From CAYGHG01 sp964349515 (GTDB lineage Bacteria; Oederibacteriota; PGYV01; CAYGHG01), in assembly GCA_964349515.1 (NCBI GenBank), contig CAYGHG010000004.1, positions 1 through 49,795 of the forward strand: a stretch of 49,795 bases of DNA, read 5' to 3'. Positions within the stretch are counted from its first letter, which is position 1. Each line of letters starts with the position of its first letter. Positions 25,238-33,313 of the stretch are shown here, one piece after another. The position numbers and the translations under genes were made by a program. The notes beneath the pieces are model-generated. The model did no database searches. It had not been told where the DNA came from and worked only from the letters and a program-made list of their open reading frames with translations.

Positions 25238-26733
25238 TTAAGCTGTTCTTCCGATTGTCAGAACAGCGATATCGTCGCTTTGTTCCTCTCCGCCTGTAAA
25301 CTTCTGAACTTCCGACAGCAGCCCGTCAAGCATAGGAGCGCATCTTTGTCCGCCAAATCCTCGCAAAGACTTCTCCACACTCTGCATTCCGTATCTTCCA
25401 CCGGCGCTCCCCCTGGCTTCGCTGATGCCGTCCGTAAAGAGCAGCAGCTTATCTCCGGGGTTCAGCAAAACGGTTTTTTTCTCCAGCCTGGCCTTAAAAT
25501 CCGCGCTGTTTAAAATTCCTATTGCAGCGCCTTTGGGGCTTACAGCCTCGACAACGGGCCCGGCCTGCCTGTACACCAGCATCTCATGGTGCCCTGCGGA
25601 TACCATTTCAAACGAATTCCCCGATATGTCAAGCACCCCATAAAAAACCGTGGCAAACATACTTCCGGTAATCCTGTTTTGAAGCCCGCTGTTAAGCCTT
25701 GCAATCACCCCGGCAGGGTCTGTATTTGCAGCTGCTTCCAGATTCAAAACACTGCTGAGCATTGTCATGACCAGCGCCGCGGGTATGCCCTTGCCGGACA
25801 CATCCGCCATGACAATACCAAACCTGCCGCCGCCCAAGGGTATCACGTCGTAGTAATCCCCCCCTATTTCCTTTGCCGGTTTGTAAAACGCCGCTACTTC
25901 GTATTTTGGCATGTCCGGAAATTTCTTTGGAAGCAGCGCATCCTGTATTTTCCACGCTATTTCAAGCTCTTTTTCAAGCGCCCTGCGCTCAAGCGCCGCT
26001 TCCTGGGCCTTTTTCAGGCCTTCGGTCATTACATTAAATGTATCAGCGAGCAGTCCGAGTTCATTTCTTTTTTTTATTTCAATTTTATGGTCTAAGTCCC
26101 CGGTACCCGCTATCCTTGCGCCTTCGGCAAGTTTGTGAATCGGCTTTGTAATCGCAGTGCTCAAAAAGAAAGCTCCTGCCACGCTCAACAACACCGCAAG
26201 AACAGATACCGCCATTATATTGAAATATGTCTTCCTGAGCGCGTTTTCAATTACCGCATATGAAACCCCAACGTGCACAACGCCTATTTTGACTTTGCTT
26301 TTGGCGGCTGCCACCGCTGTAAAGTTTATTATCTTTTCGCCTTGTTCTGTCTGAAATATCCGGTTTTTTCCCGGCGTAACACCCGCATCCTTTCCCGGCG
26401 GCACGTAATTTTTTCTCACCTGCGTCATGTCATTATGCGCCAGTATCCTGTCGTTTCCATCCACTACCATTGCATATTTAATACCCCTGTTTTTCATCNN
26501 NNNNNNNNTCTTAGTATTTTTGCGGCTTCAAGCTCGTGTTTTATCAGCAGAAAATCCGCGGTGTTATTGGCTATGTTCCTTGTGAGGCTGATACCCCTCA
26601 GCTCCACTTCGTTAGTAAGGCTTTTCGTCTGTATGTTGAGCAGTAAAAAACTCATTAGCCCCGTGACTGCGAGTGTCAAAAGCACGACAACAGCCATTAT
26701 TTCCCATTTTATGCTTTTATATTTTTCTTTCAT
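25238..26733 (-). CDS. Membrane sensor PP2C (SpoIIE-type) phosphatase with HAMP domain, locus B (interrupted by assembly gap)
   Basis: One gene split only by the 10-N gap at 26499-26508. The N-terminal piece (75 codons) has TM1 and the start of the CACHE-like sensor (ANNTADFLLIKHELEAAKIL). The C-terminal piece resumes at NRGIKYAMV and continues through TM2, HAMP and a complete PP2C domain (GGDYYDV, MADVSGKGIPAALV, LFTDGISEA, QSDDIAVLTI). Alignment with the locus A paralogue suggests only about two codons are missing, so the Ns are a placeholder and the frame break is an artefact. Role: dephosphorylation of the adjacent STAS protein. It overlaps the PorV/TPR gene by 4 bp. Confidence 0.9.
26499..26508. 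other. Assembly gap (10 Ns)
   Basis: A run of exactly ten Ns inside the sensor domain of the locus B phosphatase gene. With 10 bases the two parts are out of frame; 5, 8 or 11 bases would restore it. The locus A paralogue favours 5. Confidence 0.95.
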
Positions 26734-28322
26734 TCTATTCCCCGTTTTGCCAGTTCTTCAAGCTCTGTCTGGGCTTTTTTCAGGTCCCTAAGAGTCTTGA
26801 TGTCCTCAGGATCTATTGCCAGGACTTTTTTCCACAATTCAACCGCGCCCCTAAGATCCCCGGATGTGTAGCTGTTAACAGCGATATAGTACATCCTGTC
26901 CGCCAAATCCCTCTCTTTTTGAGTCAGTTGCGCCCTCTTTGAAACCGTTTTCACGGCATTCCGCGCCTTTGAAATAAGGGATAAAACCGCCTTATCCCCG
27001 GGGGTTATTTTCAGAGCCTGCTCCCACTGTTTTATTGCCTCATCATACTGCATTCTTTCGTAAAATTCAATGCCGGCGGATATGTAGCGCCCGTTCAGCC
27101 CGGCAATGCTTGCTCTTGTTTCTTTACTCAGTTTTTCTTTCAGCGCAGCTTCAAGAATTCTTTTCATTTTCAGGGACTGCTCGTGATCCCGTTTCCATTC
27201 AAGCGCTTTCTGAATCTCGGAAAGAGCCTCTTCGTACTCGCCTTTCTGAAAATAAAAATATGCCCTGTTATATTTCGCATCCGCCTCTTCTTTTATTTTA
27301 ATTCTAATCTTCTCGTCAACAATTTTGCGTACTTCATTATATATGAGCCTGCGCCTGTGCAGCCTCTGCTCTTCAAGTGTCATGCCAAATGAGTACGAAA
27401 GCGTAAACCTGTCCATCCTGCCGAAATCCCTGTTGGAAACATAGGCGTAATCAAGCCTGATATCATAAAGCGACAACCCTGCTCCAAAAGCCAGCTCGCC
27501 TCCGCCGTAGCCGGCCCTGACAGCTGCCGCGTCACCCCATTTTATTTCAACCCCCACCCTGTCCTTAAAACCCTCGCGCTCGCCGGCCGAAACGTCATAA
27601 GCAGCCATGAAACTGAATCCCGCGGCCGAGTGTTTCACAAGAAGCCCTAACGTATAAAGCCTCGGCAGCGCCTCGGTATCAGACTGCATTTGAAATACAG
27701 GGGTTATTACGTTGCGCGCCATCAGCCCCAGGCTTAGAAAAGAAACAGGCTCGTAAAGCAGCCCTAAATCCATTCCGAAACCGGCGTAATTATAACGTGC
27801 TATGTTAAAGTAATATATGCCGAGATTAGCGCCGGCAGAAACACCCTCTATTATTTTCCGCGCGTATGAAAGGTTTGCCTTATATTGTTCGCTCCCGAAT
27901 ACGGAAGTCTCATTTTCATCAGCGTCATAGCCTTGTATCGCCCCGGCTGAAAACCATGATAAAGAGGCGCCAATTACACCGAAATTAAGTATGGCCTGCC
28001 CGTAGGCAGCCGAACTAAAATGCATGGATTCATAGAGCGGATAATACAATAAGGATACTTCCTGTTTTTTGAGGCTGATGAGGCCGGCAGGATTATAATG
28101 CATTGCGGACAAATCCTCCGCAACAGCCGTAAAAGCACCGGCCATGGCGTCAGCACGCGAGCCTGCCCCGGCCGCGAACACTGTTTCACTGCCGTAGTCT
28201 CCGGCTGCCGCGAAAGCAGCAGGACAAATAATAATAACCGCTAATACAGCCCGGGTTAAAGCCGCGGCAATTCCCGCAAAAGCGCGGCACAGGCAGAACC
28301 CGGCATTGTTCCCCTGCCTCAC
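26730..28322 (-). CDS. PorV/PorQ-like outer-membrane protein fused to TPR repeats, locus B
   Basis: 530 aa paralogue of the 12282-13817 product. A signal peptide within about 1-40 is followed by GAGSRADAMAGAFTAV and HYNPAGL (PorV/UPF0164 signature), a barrel-like beta-rich region, and C-terminal TPR helices (AYFYFQKGEYEEALSEIQKA, then YDEAIKQWEQALKITPGD and GAVELWKKVLAIDPED). It probably sits in the outer membrane with the TPRs in the periplasm. It overlaps the upstream and downstream genes by 4 bp each, exactly as in locus A. Function in export or anchoring of FlgD/Por-tailed proteins is inferred. Confidence 0.85.
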   Translation of the reverse strand: MRQGNNAGFCLCRAFAGIAAALTRAVLAVIIICPAAFAAAGDYGSETVFAAGAGSRADAMAGAFTAVAEDLSAMHYNPAGLISLKKQEVSLLYYPLYESMHFSSAAYGQAILNFGVIGASLSWFSAGAIQGYDADENETSVFGSEQYKANLSYARKIIEGVSAGANLGIYYFNIARYNYAGFGMDLGLLYEPVSFLSLGLMARNVITPVFQMQSDTEALPRLYTLGLLVKHSAAGFSFMAAYDVSAGEREGFKDRVGVEIKWGDAAAVRAGYGGGELAFGAGLSLYDIRLDYAYVSNRDFGRMDRFTLSYSFGMTLEEQRLHRRRLIYNEVRKIVDEKIRIKIKEEADAKYNRAYFYFQKGEYEEALSEIQKALEWKRDHEQSLKMKRILEAALKEKLSKETRASIAGLNGRYISAGIEFYERMQYDEAIKQWEQALKITPGDKAVLSLISKARNAVKTVSKRAQLTQKERDLADRMYYIAVNSYTSGDLRGAVELWKKVLAIDPEDIKTLRDLKKAQTELEELAKRGIE

Positions 28323-30186
28323 CTTATAACCGCCAGTTTCCGCACGAGCCTTGTAAAAGCTCCTGTATTCTTATCAGTCACTTCCATCACGCACAGATAA
28401 ATCCCCGACACAACCTCCCTGCCGGATTCATTCTTTGCGTCCCATGCGTCCCCGGAATGATACCCGGCAGATTTGAATGCCTTCTCAGCCAGTGTCTTCA
28501 CGGGTTTTCCGGTCACGGTAAATATCTTTATAGTAACTTCCGAATCATTTTTCAGGTGATATTTAAAACGCGCCTCCGAGTCCTTTGGATTTACGGGATT
28601 CGGAAATACAAAATATGATTCTGCGAGGGCGGGCGGCACGGGGGTGACAGTGGCAGTCGGGCTCGGGCAGTAGCCGAGGCGCAAATCACCGAAATTAGCG
28701 GAGCTTTTCCAGTTATTAGCGTCGCCGTTCCACGCGAGCTGGCCCACGCGCTCGCTCGTGCCGTTGTTAAAATCCACCTGCACGTCAAACTGGTAAGTCT
28801 CGCCTATCAGCGGCACCACACCGAGGTTCTTCCTCAACTCAGCCCATGGTATTTGTACTTCCATTATATAACCGGCAGCATCATGGGTGCTCTCGTACTG
28901 CAGCCCCGTGGGCGGCATTGCAACTGTCGCGTTCCAGCAAAAGTGCAGTGTGTCATAGCTGATTATGAAATGAAAATCCCCGACAGAGCCTGGAAACGGC
29001 TGCGCGCCGCGGTCATTAGCCATGTCCAGGAATATTTCAACAGCCGAATTATTATATGTGGCGCATGCCACCTGTGTAGCGTTCTGGTAACTGTCGTTAA
29101 TTGCAATCCCCACGTATAGATTTGATGTATCCCACAGCAGCTTGAAATTACCGGAAACATTATTCGGGTTTGTTCCCAGGCACAGCTTGGAAATCGGGTT
29201 CCAGCCTACATCATTCCAGGCGTTTTCGTTCATCACGCCGTCAATAATAATTGCTTCGGCACACCCCGCGAGCGCCTCTGCAATAGCCGGCTCCTCAACT
29301 GTTATGGTAAAAATCTGAGAGCTTATGCCGCCACAGCTGTTTGTATGGGCTGCCGTGAATGTGTTTACGCCGTATTTCAGCGGAATGTTTGTAATCTCCC
29401 GTGTATTCGCGGTAAATCCGTCAGGCCCGGCCCAGCTCCAAGACCCGCCTGACAGCGGCCTCGGCCCGAGATTGACAGCAGTACCCAGAAAAACTGTCAC
29501 GCTGTCAGAGAGCGACCAGATTCCCTCATTCACCTGAATATATGGGGTAATAGCGGCAGGCGCACACGGCGTCCGCGTTGGAGTAGCCACTGCAGGCTGG
29601 GGATTAATCTGTATGGCGCATACCTGCGCGTTATCAGCGGATGCCGGCCCAAACTGAACAGTTATCTTTCCGCCGCTTGGCGTAATGTTATCAAACACCC
29701 TACTCTCAGCCCTGAGGGACGTTCCTGATGCCGCGTATACGTCAAAATCATCCAGCACCATACTGCCGTTTATGAATACGTCAAACACCCGGGCTCCCGC
29801 AGCCTCCCAGAACAATTCGGCGAATTTCAGGGTAACCTGATAATTACCCGCGGGAACGTCAAAACTGTAGGTAAACGGGGTGCCGTATCTTTCACTCTGG
29901 TACAAAAGGCTGTCATTTGTATTTGTTACAGTATTAGTAACGCTGTGAATAGTGCCGCTGTCATAATTTGAGTCCGCGGTCCAGGTATTTCCCCAGCTGT
30001 CCGGGTATGCGGCACCGCCGGCATTCACGCGCCAGACAGAGGAAACTACCGGCGTACTTGTGCGGGTGGGGGTTATTGTGGCTGTGGCAGCTTCAATCGG
30101 AACGTTCATAATTAAGATGTAAAAAAAACACCTATGAGCCTGAGGTATCCGAAAAGAGATAAATGCAGCTTTTTTTTAACCGTCAC
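28319..30186 (-). CDS. Secreted malectin-PKD-CBM9 protein with FlgD-like tail, locus B; frameshift in signal peptide
   Basis: The uninterrupted frame starts only at an ATG at 30109, inside a Thr-rich linker and without a signal peptide. A GTG at 30186, with GGAG 6 nt upstream, opens a typical signal peptide (VTVKKKLHLSLFGYLRLIGV) that runs out of frame in a run of eight As on the plus strand (30121-30128). One extra base there joins both parts into about 622 aa. Modules, numbered from 30109: malectin about 26-170; PKD-like 185-275, closely related to that of the locus A xylanase; CBM9/DOMON-like 285-490 (IIIDGVMNENAWNDVGW); FlgD/Por-type tail 505-596. There is no catalytic domain. It heads the locus B regulatory operon and is the functional counterpart of the CBM35-like protein of locus A. 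Confidence 0.8.
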
Positions 30187-30240
30187 ATTTTACTCCGCAT
30201 TGTTATTTGCCGCTTATGCCGTTCAAGTTCCGGCTATGTA

Positions 30241-30269
30241 ATTATACATCTGCAAAATAGCGATGGCAA
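30241..30269 (-). promoter_or_regulatory. Sigma-70 promoter of the locus B regulatory operon
   Basis: Minus strand: TTGCCA (30269-30264), 17-nt spacer, perfect TATAAT (30246-30241). The expected start site lies about 48 nt upstream of the GTG at 30186, which supports that start over the ATG at 30109. Confidence 0.72.
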
Positions 30270-30301
30270 GTTTATAAAATCCGTTTATGTAAAAAGTAGA
30301 A

Positions 30302-30321
30302 GGCGGGTTTCTTGCCCCGCC
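30302..30321 (-). terminator. Intrinsic terminator of the hydrogenase-cluster operon
   Basis: On the minus strand, GGCGGG, an 8-nt loop and CCCGCC are followed by TTCTACTTTTT. It lies about 85 nt beyond the stop of the phosphatase gene at 30406 and just upstream of the locus B promoter, so it separates the two transcription units. Confidence 0.65.
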
Positions 30322-30405
30322 TGTTCTTGTATTCATCCTGTTTTGTCCTGTCCTGTTTGAATCTGCCCTTATCTGTATTCCCCCTGGAACCCGGAACTGT
30401 TAATC
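30322..30405. repeat. Composite intergenic element tail (copy B)
   Basis: CTGTTTTGTCCTGTCCTGTT followed by AATCTGCCCTTATCTGTATT and then CCTGGAACCCGGAACTGTT. The same block order, with variations, occurs at 361-425 and 39236-39297. No gene is seen here. Confidence 0.5.
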
Positions 30406-31587
30406 TCAATACTCCCTCCTCATCACCAGTTTTCCCATCTTTCTCAATTTTTCCTCAATCAGCGGTATTACCCGCGCTCTCGGAAAAAGCCCAAGCTGCG
30501 GAAACACTATGGGCTGGTAACCCGGGTTTTCAGCCCGGCCCAGCCATATGACCACCCTGTCAACAGCTTTGATGAGTATGGCCATTTCAGAGACGCACGA
30601 GTCACGGTCATATTTTTCCTTTTCATAATCAAGTATATTGCAAAGCTGGTTCAGGGAAAAAGCCCCTTCGGTCACTATGTCTATCCCCCTCATGTAATAA
30701 CGCGGAGGATTTATGTAGCCTCCGGCCTGCCTCCCTCCTTTTACCGGGATGCCTGTTTCTCTGGACAGAATGTCCGCCGTAGTGGAACCGCATACCATTT
30801 TAATTCCCTGCGCCTCCACGAAGTCATGCGCCATACGAAAATCCATCGACTTATCCGACGGCGGCCCTGTCATTATGTTTACCGTCCTGCCGGGCCTTGA
30901 GACGGCCATGACAACAGTGGTATCATCACCGCAAACTCCTCCGGAAATCTTCTTGGCCGAAGCCGTGAGCATACGCGGAATCTCCTCATATTTCACCCCC
31001 TCCTTTAACATGGAGTTGAGCGAACTCTCAACTTCCTTCTGCCCCCAGCCGGCAGGGTAAATCCCGGAGCTACCCATTCCCGCCTGAGTAACGCCGTCAC
31101 TGAACATCAAAATGGCACAGCCGTCATCGAGCCTGAAATGGGACTCAGCCACGACCTCGCCGCCCATTATGAAAAATCTCTGCTGAGCGCTGTGCGCCCT
31201 GCCCTGGCGGATGAAAACAGGCGCGGGCATCTCATAAGTCAGTACTGTGGCGTGGCCGTCATTTAAGACTCTCGCAACAGCAAAAGCCGCGAATGGAATA
31301 TTCTCTTCGCGGGCCGCATGCATGGATGCCGCTATTTTTTCAACGGTTTCACGCAGAGAGAAACCGCCTTTAATCATGTTCATCATGCGCGATGCATTCA
31401 GGTGAGCGGCTATGTTCGCCTTTATCCCGGAGCCTATGCCGTCAAAAACCGCAATAGTCGCGGCTTCGCCTGTTTTTTCCTGTATGACGCAGTCGCCGCA
31501 TACGTCCGCGCCGCGTTTTGACTCCTGCGCAGTTATGACATCAACATGCCTGTATACCGCCCCTGCTTCACCGGTTTTTGCCTGCAT
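30406..31587 (-). CDS. Soluble SpoIIE/PP2C-type phosphatase of the hydrogenase cluster
   Basis: 393 aa from the ATG at 31587, preceded by GGGGAGGAGG at good spacing; an alternative TTG at 31608 adds seven residues. The N-terminal half is a PP2C/SpoIIE fold (GADVCGDCV, VFDGIGSGIKAN, LMFSDGVTQAGM, CGDDTTVV). The C-terminal 150 residues form an extra domain with GGRQAGGYINPPRYYMRGID, of a kind seen in SpoIIE proteins encoded beside PAS-containing hydrogenases. No membrane segments. The gene overlaps the HydS-like gene by 20 bp. Known context: such phosphatases accompany group C (HydS) putative sensory [FeFe]-hydrogenases, suggesting an H2- or redox-responsive phosphorylation switch. The substrate is unknown; STAS proteins lie in the neighbouring loci. 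Confidence 0.85.
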   Translation of the reverse strand: MQAKTGEAGAVYRHVDVITAQESKRGADVCGDCVIQEKTGEAATIAVFDGIGSGIKANIAAHLNASRMMNMIKGGFSLRETVEKIAASMHAAREENIPFAAFAVARVLNDGHATVLTYEMPAPVFIRQGRAHSAQQRFFIMGGEVVAESHFRLDDGCAILMFSDGVTQAGMGSSGIYPAGWGQKEVESSLNSMLKEGVKYEEIPRMLTASAKKISGGVCGDDTTVVMAVSRPGRTVNIMTGPPSDKSMDFRMAHDFVEAQGIKMVCGSTTADILSRETGIPVKGGRQAGGYINPPRYYMRGIDIVTEGAFSLNQLCNILDYEKEKYDRDSCVSEMAILIKAVDRVVIWLGRAENPGYQPIVFPQLGLFPRARVIPLIEEKLRKMGKLVMRREY

Positions 31588-33298
31588 CGCCCCCCTCCTC
31601 CCCGGCAAGGACTGCCAGTTTTTTTACCAGCGCTTCTGTCCTCGCCATGTTTTCCCCGAGCTGCCATGCTATCTGCTGGGACATTTTTACCTGCTCATCC
31701 AGCATTGCCTTTGCCTGGCACGCGGTCTTTTGCTTTATATCCTCGAGTTTTTCCCTGTCCTGCCTGAGCAGCGTAACGTCGACAAAAATACCGACATACT
31801 GTCTGTACTGGCGCAGCGCGTAGTACAGCCCGTGCAGGCTGTACCCGCCCGCCGCGCTCCCGGCAGCCGCCTCAATGCTGTCGCCTGTACCTGCCGCCAG
31901 TTTCTCAAAACACGCGGGGTCCATTATCACCGATATGTCGCCGCCAAGCCTAGTATCGTCCGCGGCAAAATATTTCTTGAAAGCCGGGTTCATCTTTATT
32001 ACTTTCAGGTGCTCGTCAAGCAGCACAATGCCGTTCGGGCTTGTCTCGATTATTATGTCGGTCCTCTGCTCTGCAAGCATGCGCATGTACGGCAGGCACA
32101 TCTCAACCTCGGCCATGCCGTCAAGAACAGCCGCGGCCTTTTCCCTGCAGCTGTCGTAACCGCAGGCCCCGCAGTTCATTAGCCCTGTTTCAGGGGATTT
32201 TCCTGTCTGTAAAAGCACCGCGTTTATCTCTTCCTCTGCATGCGCGGCAGTTATAACCGGCGAGGCGCAATACTCCTCCCTGGCCGCCATCCTTCCCTGT
32301 TGTTTATTTTGCGGTACAGCTGCCGCCCCTGCGGCATAATCAGCGAGGCCCTGCCTGCGTTCAAATACATTTACGGACTCTCCTGCACCGGGCCCGTTTA
32401 TGCATCCATGCACGCAGAAAAGCGGCTCAAGTACTGCCGGTGCGCGGACGCAGTAATCTATGGCTGCTATTACCTCAGCAGCGCCGGAAACGTGCATGTG
32501 CCGTGTTCCGCCGGTAACGGTTTCAATACCCGCAGTCATGAATAACCCTCCGGGCAGCGGGAAATACCCGGAATAACCCGCGGCTTTTCCGTCAGGCGCG
32601 CTTTCCTCACACTCCTCCAGACGGACACGCTCCTCTTCAAACCAGCTATCAAGTTCCTCAAAAGTTAAAACGCAGTCAACTATTCCCTCATATTCCGGCC
32701 GGCCTGCCTCCTGTTTTTTTGCCACACAAGGCCCGATGAAAATAACCCTGGTTTCCGGCGGGCCTTCCGCTTTCAGGCGCCTGGCGTGTGTTATCATGGG
32801 CGAAGCCGCGGGCAGCAGCGCCCCTGCCATCTGCGGTTTGTATTTTTCCACATAGTTTACGACGGCCGGGCACGCAGTGCATACAGACGCGGCTCCGGGC
32901 CTTGCGTTAAAAAGCCGGGTGCTCTCCTGCGCCGACTCTGCCGCCGCTTCGGATGTTTCAGCCACACGGCAAAACCCAAGGCGCCTTAGCGCAGATGCTA
33001 TCCGGCGGGTTTTCCAGCCCGGATAAAATGCCGCGAAAGAAGGCGCCAGGCTTGCCGCCGCCGGCACGCCGCTGTCTATTATTTTTTTTGCCTCGTGCAG
33101 GGACTGCGTGTAAACCTTTGCTCTTTGCGGGCATTCCCTGATGCAGGTGCCGCACGCTATGCAGCGCTGCGGGTCCACGTATGCCTGCCCGTCTTTCATC
33201 CGTATCGCCTTAACCGGGCACACTTTGAGGCACCTGTAACAGTCGCGGCATTTTGCCGCGAGCGTATATACCGTCCCTGTAACGCTGTCTTTTTCCAT
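31568..33298 (-). CDS. HydS-type (group C) [FeFe]-hydrogenase-like sensor with PAS domain
   Basis: 576 aa. Two [4Fe-4S] ferredoxin motifs (CRDCYRCLKVCP; CIACGTCIRECP) occupy about 17-56. The H-cluster region follows: L1 CTACPAVV (140-147) instead of the canonical TSCCPGW, L2 GPCVAKK (189-195) matching MPCxxKK, and L3 VHGCINGPG (about 297-304) instead of ACxxGCxxGGG. Next comes an extra Fe-S motif CGACGYDSC (about 376-384), a PAS domain about 408-515 and a C-terminal coiled coil. This layout matches group C putative sensory hydrogenases rather than catalytic HydA; the altered motifs suggest reduced turnover and an H2- or redox-sensing role. GGGAGG precedes the ATG. It lies 15 bp behind hydA and overlaps the phosphatase gene. 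Confidence 0.88.
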   Translation of the reverse strand: MEKDSVTGTVYTLAAKCRDCYRCLKVCPVKAIRMKDGQAYVDPQRCIACGTCIRECPQRAKVYTQSLHEAKKIIDSGVPAAASLAPSFAAFYPGWKTRRIASALRRLGFCRVAETSEAAAESAQESTRLFNARPGAASVCTACPAVVNYVEKYKPQMAGALLPAASPMITHARRLKAEGPPETRVIFIGPCVAKKQEAGRPEYEGIVDCVLTFEELDSWFEEERVRLEECEESAPDGKAAGYSGYFPLPGGLFMTAGIETVTGGTRHMHVSGAAEVIAAIDYCVRAPAVLEPLFCVHGCINGPGAGESVNVFERRQGLADYAAGAAAVPQNKQQGRMAAREEYCASPVITAAHAEEEINAVLLQTGKSPETGLMNCGACGYDSCREKAAAVLDGMAEVEMCLPYMRMLAEQRTDIIIETSPNGIVLLDEHLKVIKMNPAFKKYFAADDTRLGGDISVIMDPACFEKLAAGTGDSIEAAAGSAAGGYSLHGLYYALRQYRQYVGIFVDVTLLRQDREKLEDIKQKTACQAKAMLDEQVKMSQQIAWQLGENMARTEALVKKLAVLAGEEGGDAGKNR

Positions 33299-33313
33299 GT
33301 TAACCTCCCGGTA

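Noticed and set aside
25238..26733. Two separate phosphatase genes
   Set aside because: The break coincides exactly with the N-run, and both parts align end to end with the intact locus A paralogue.
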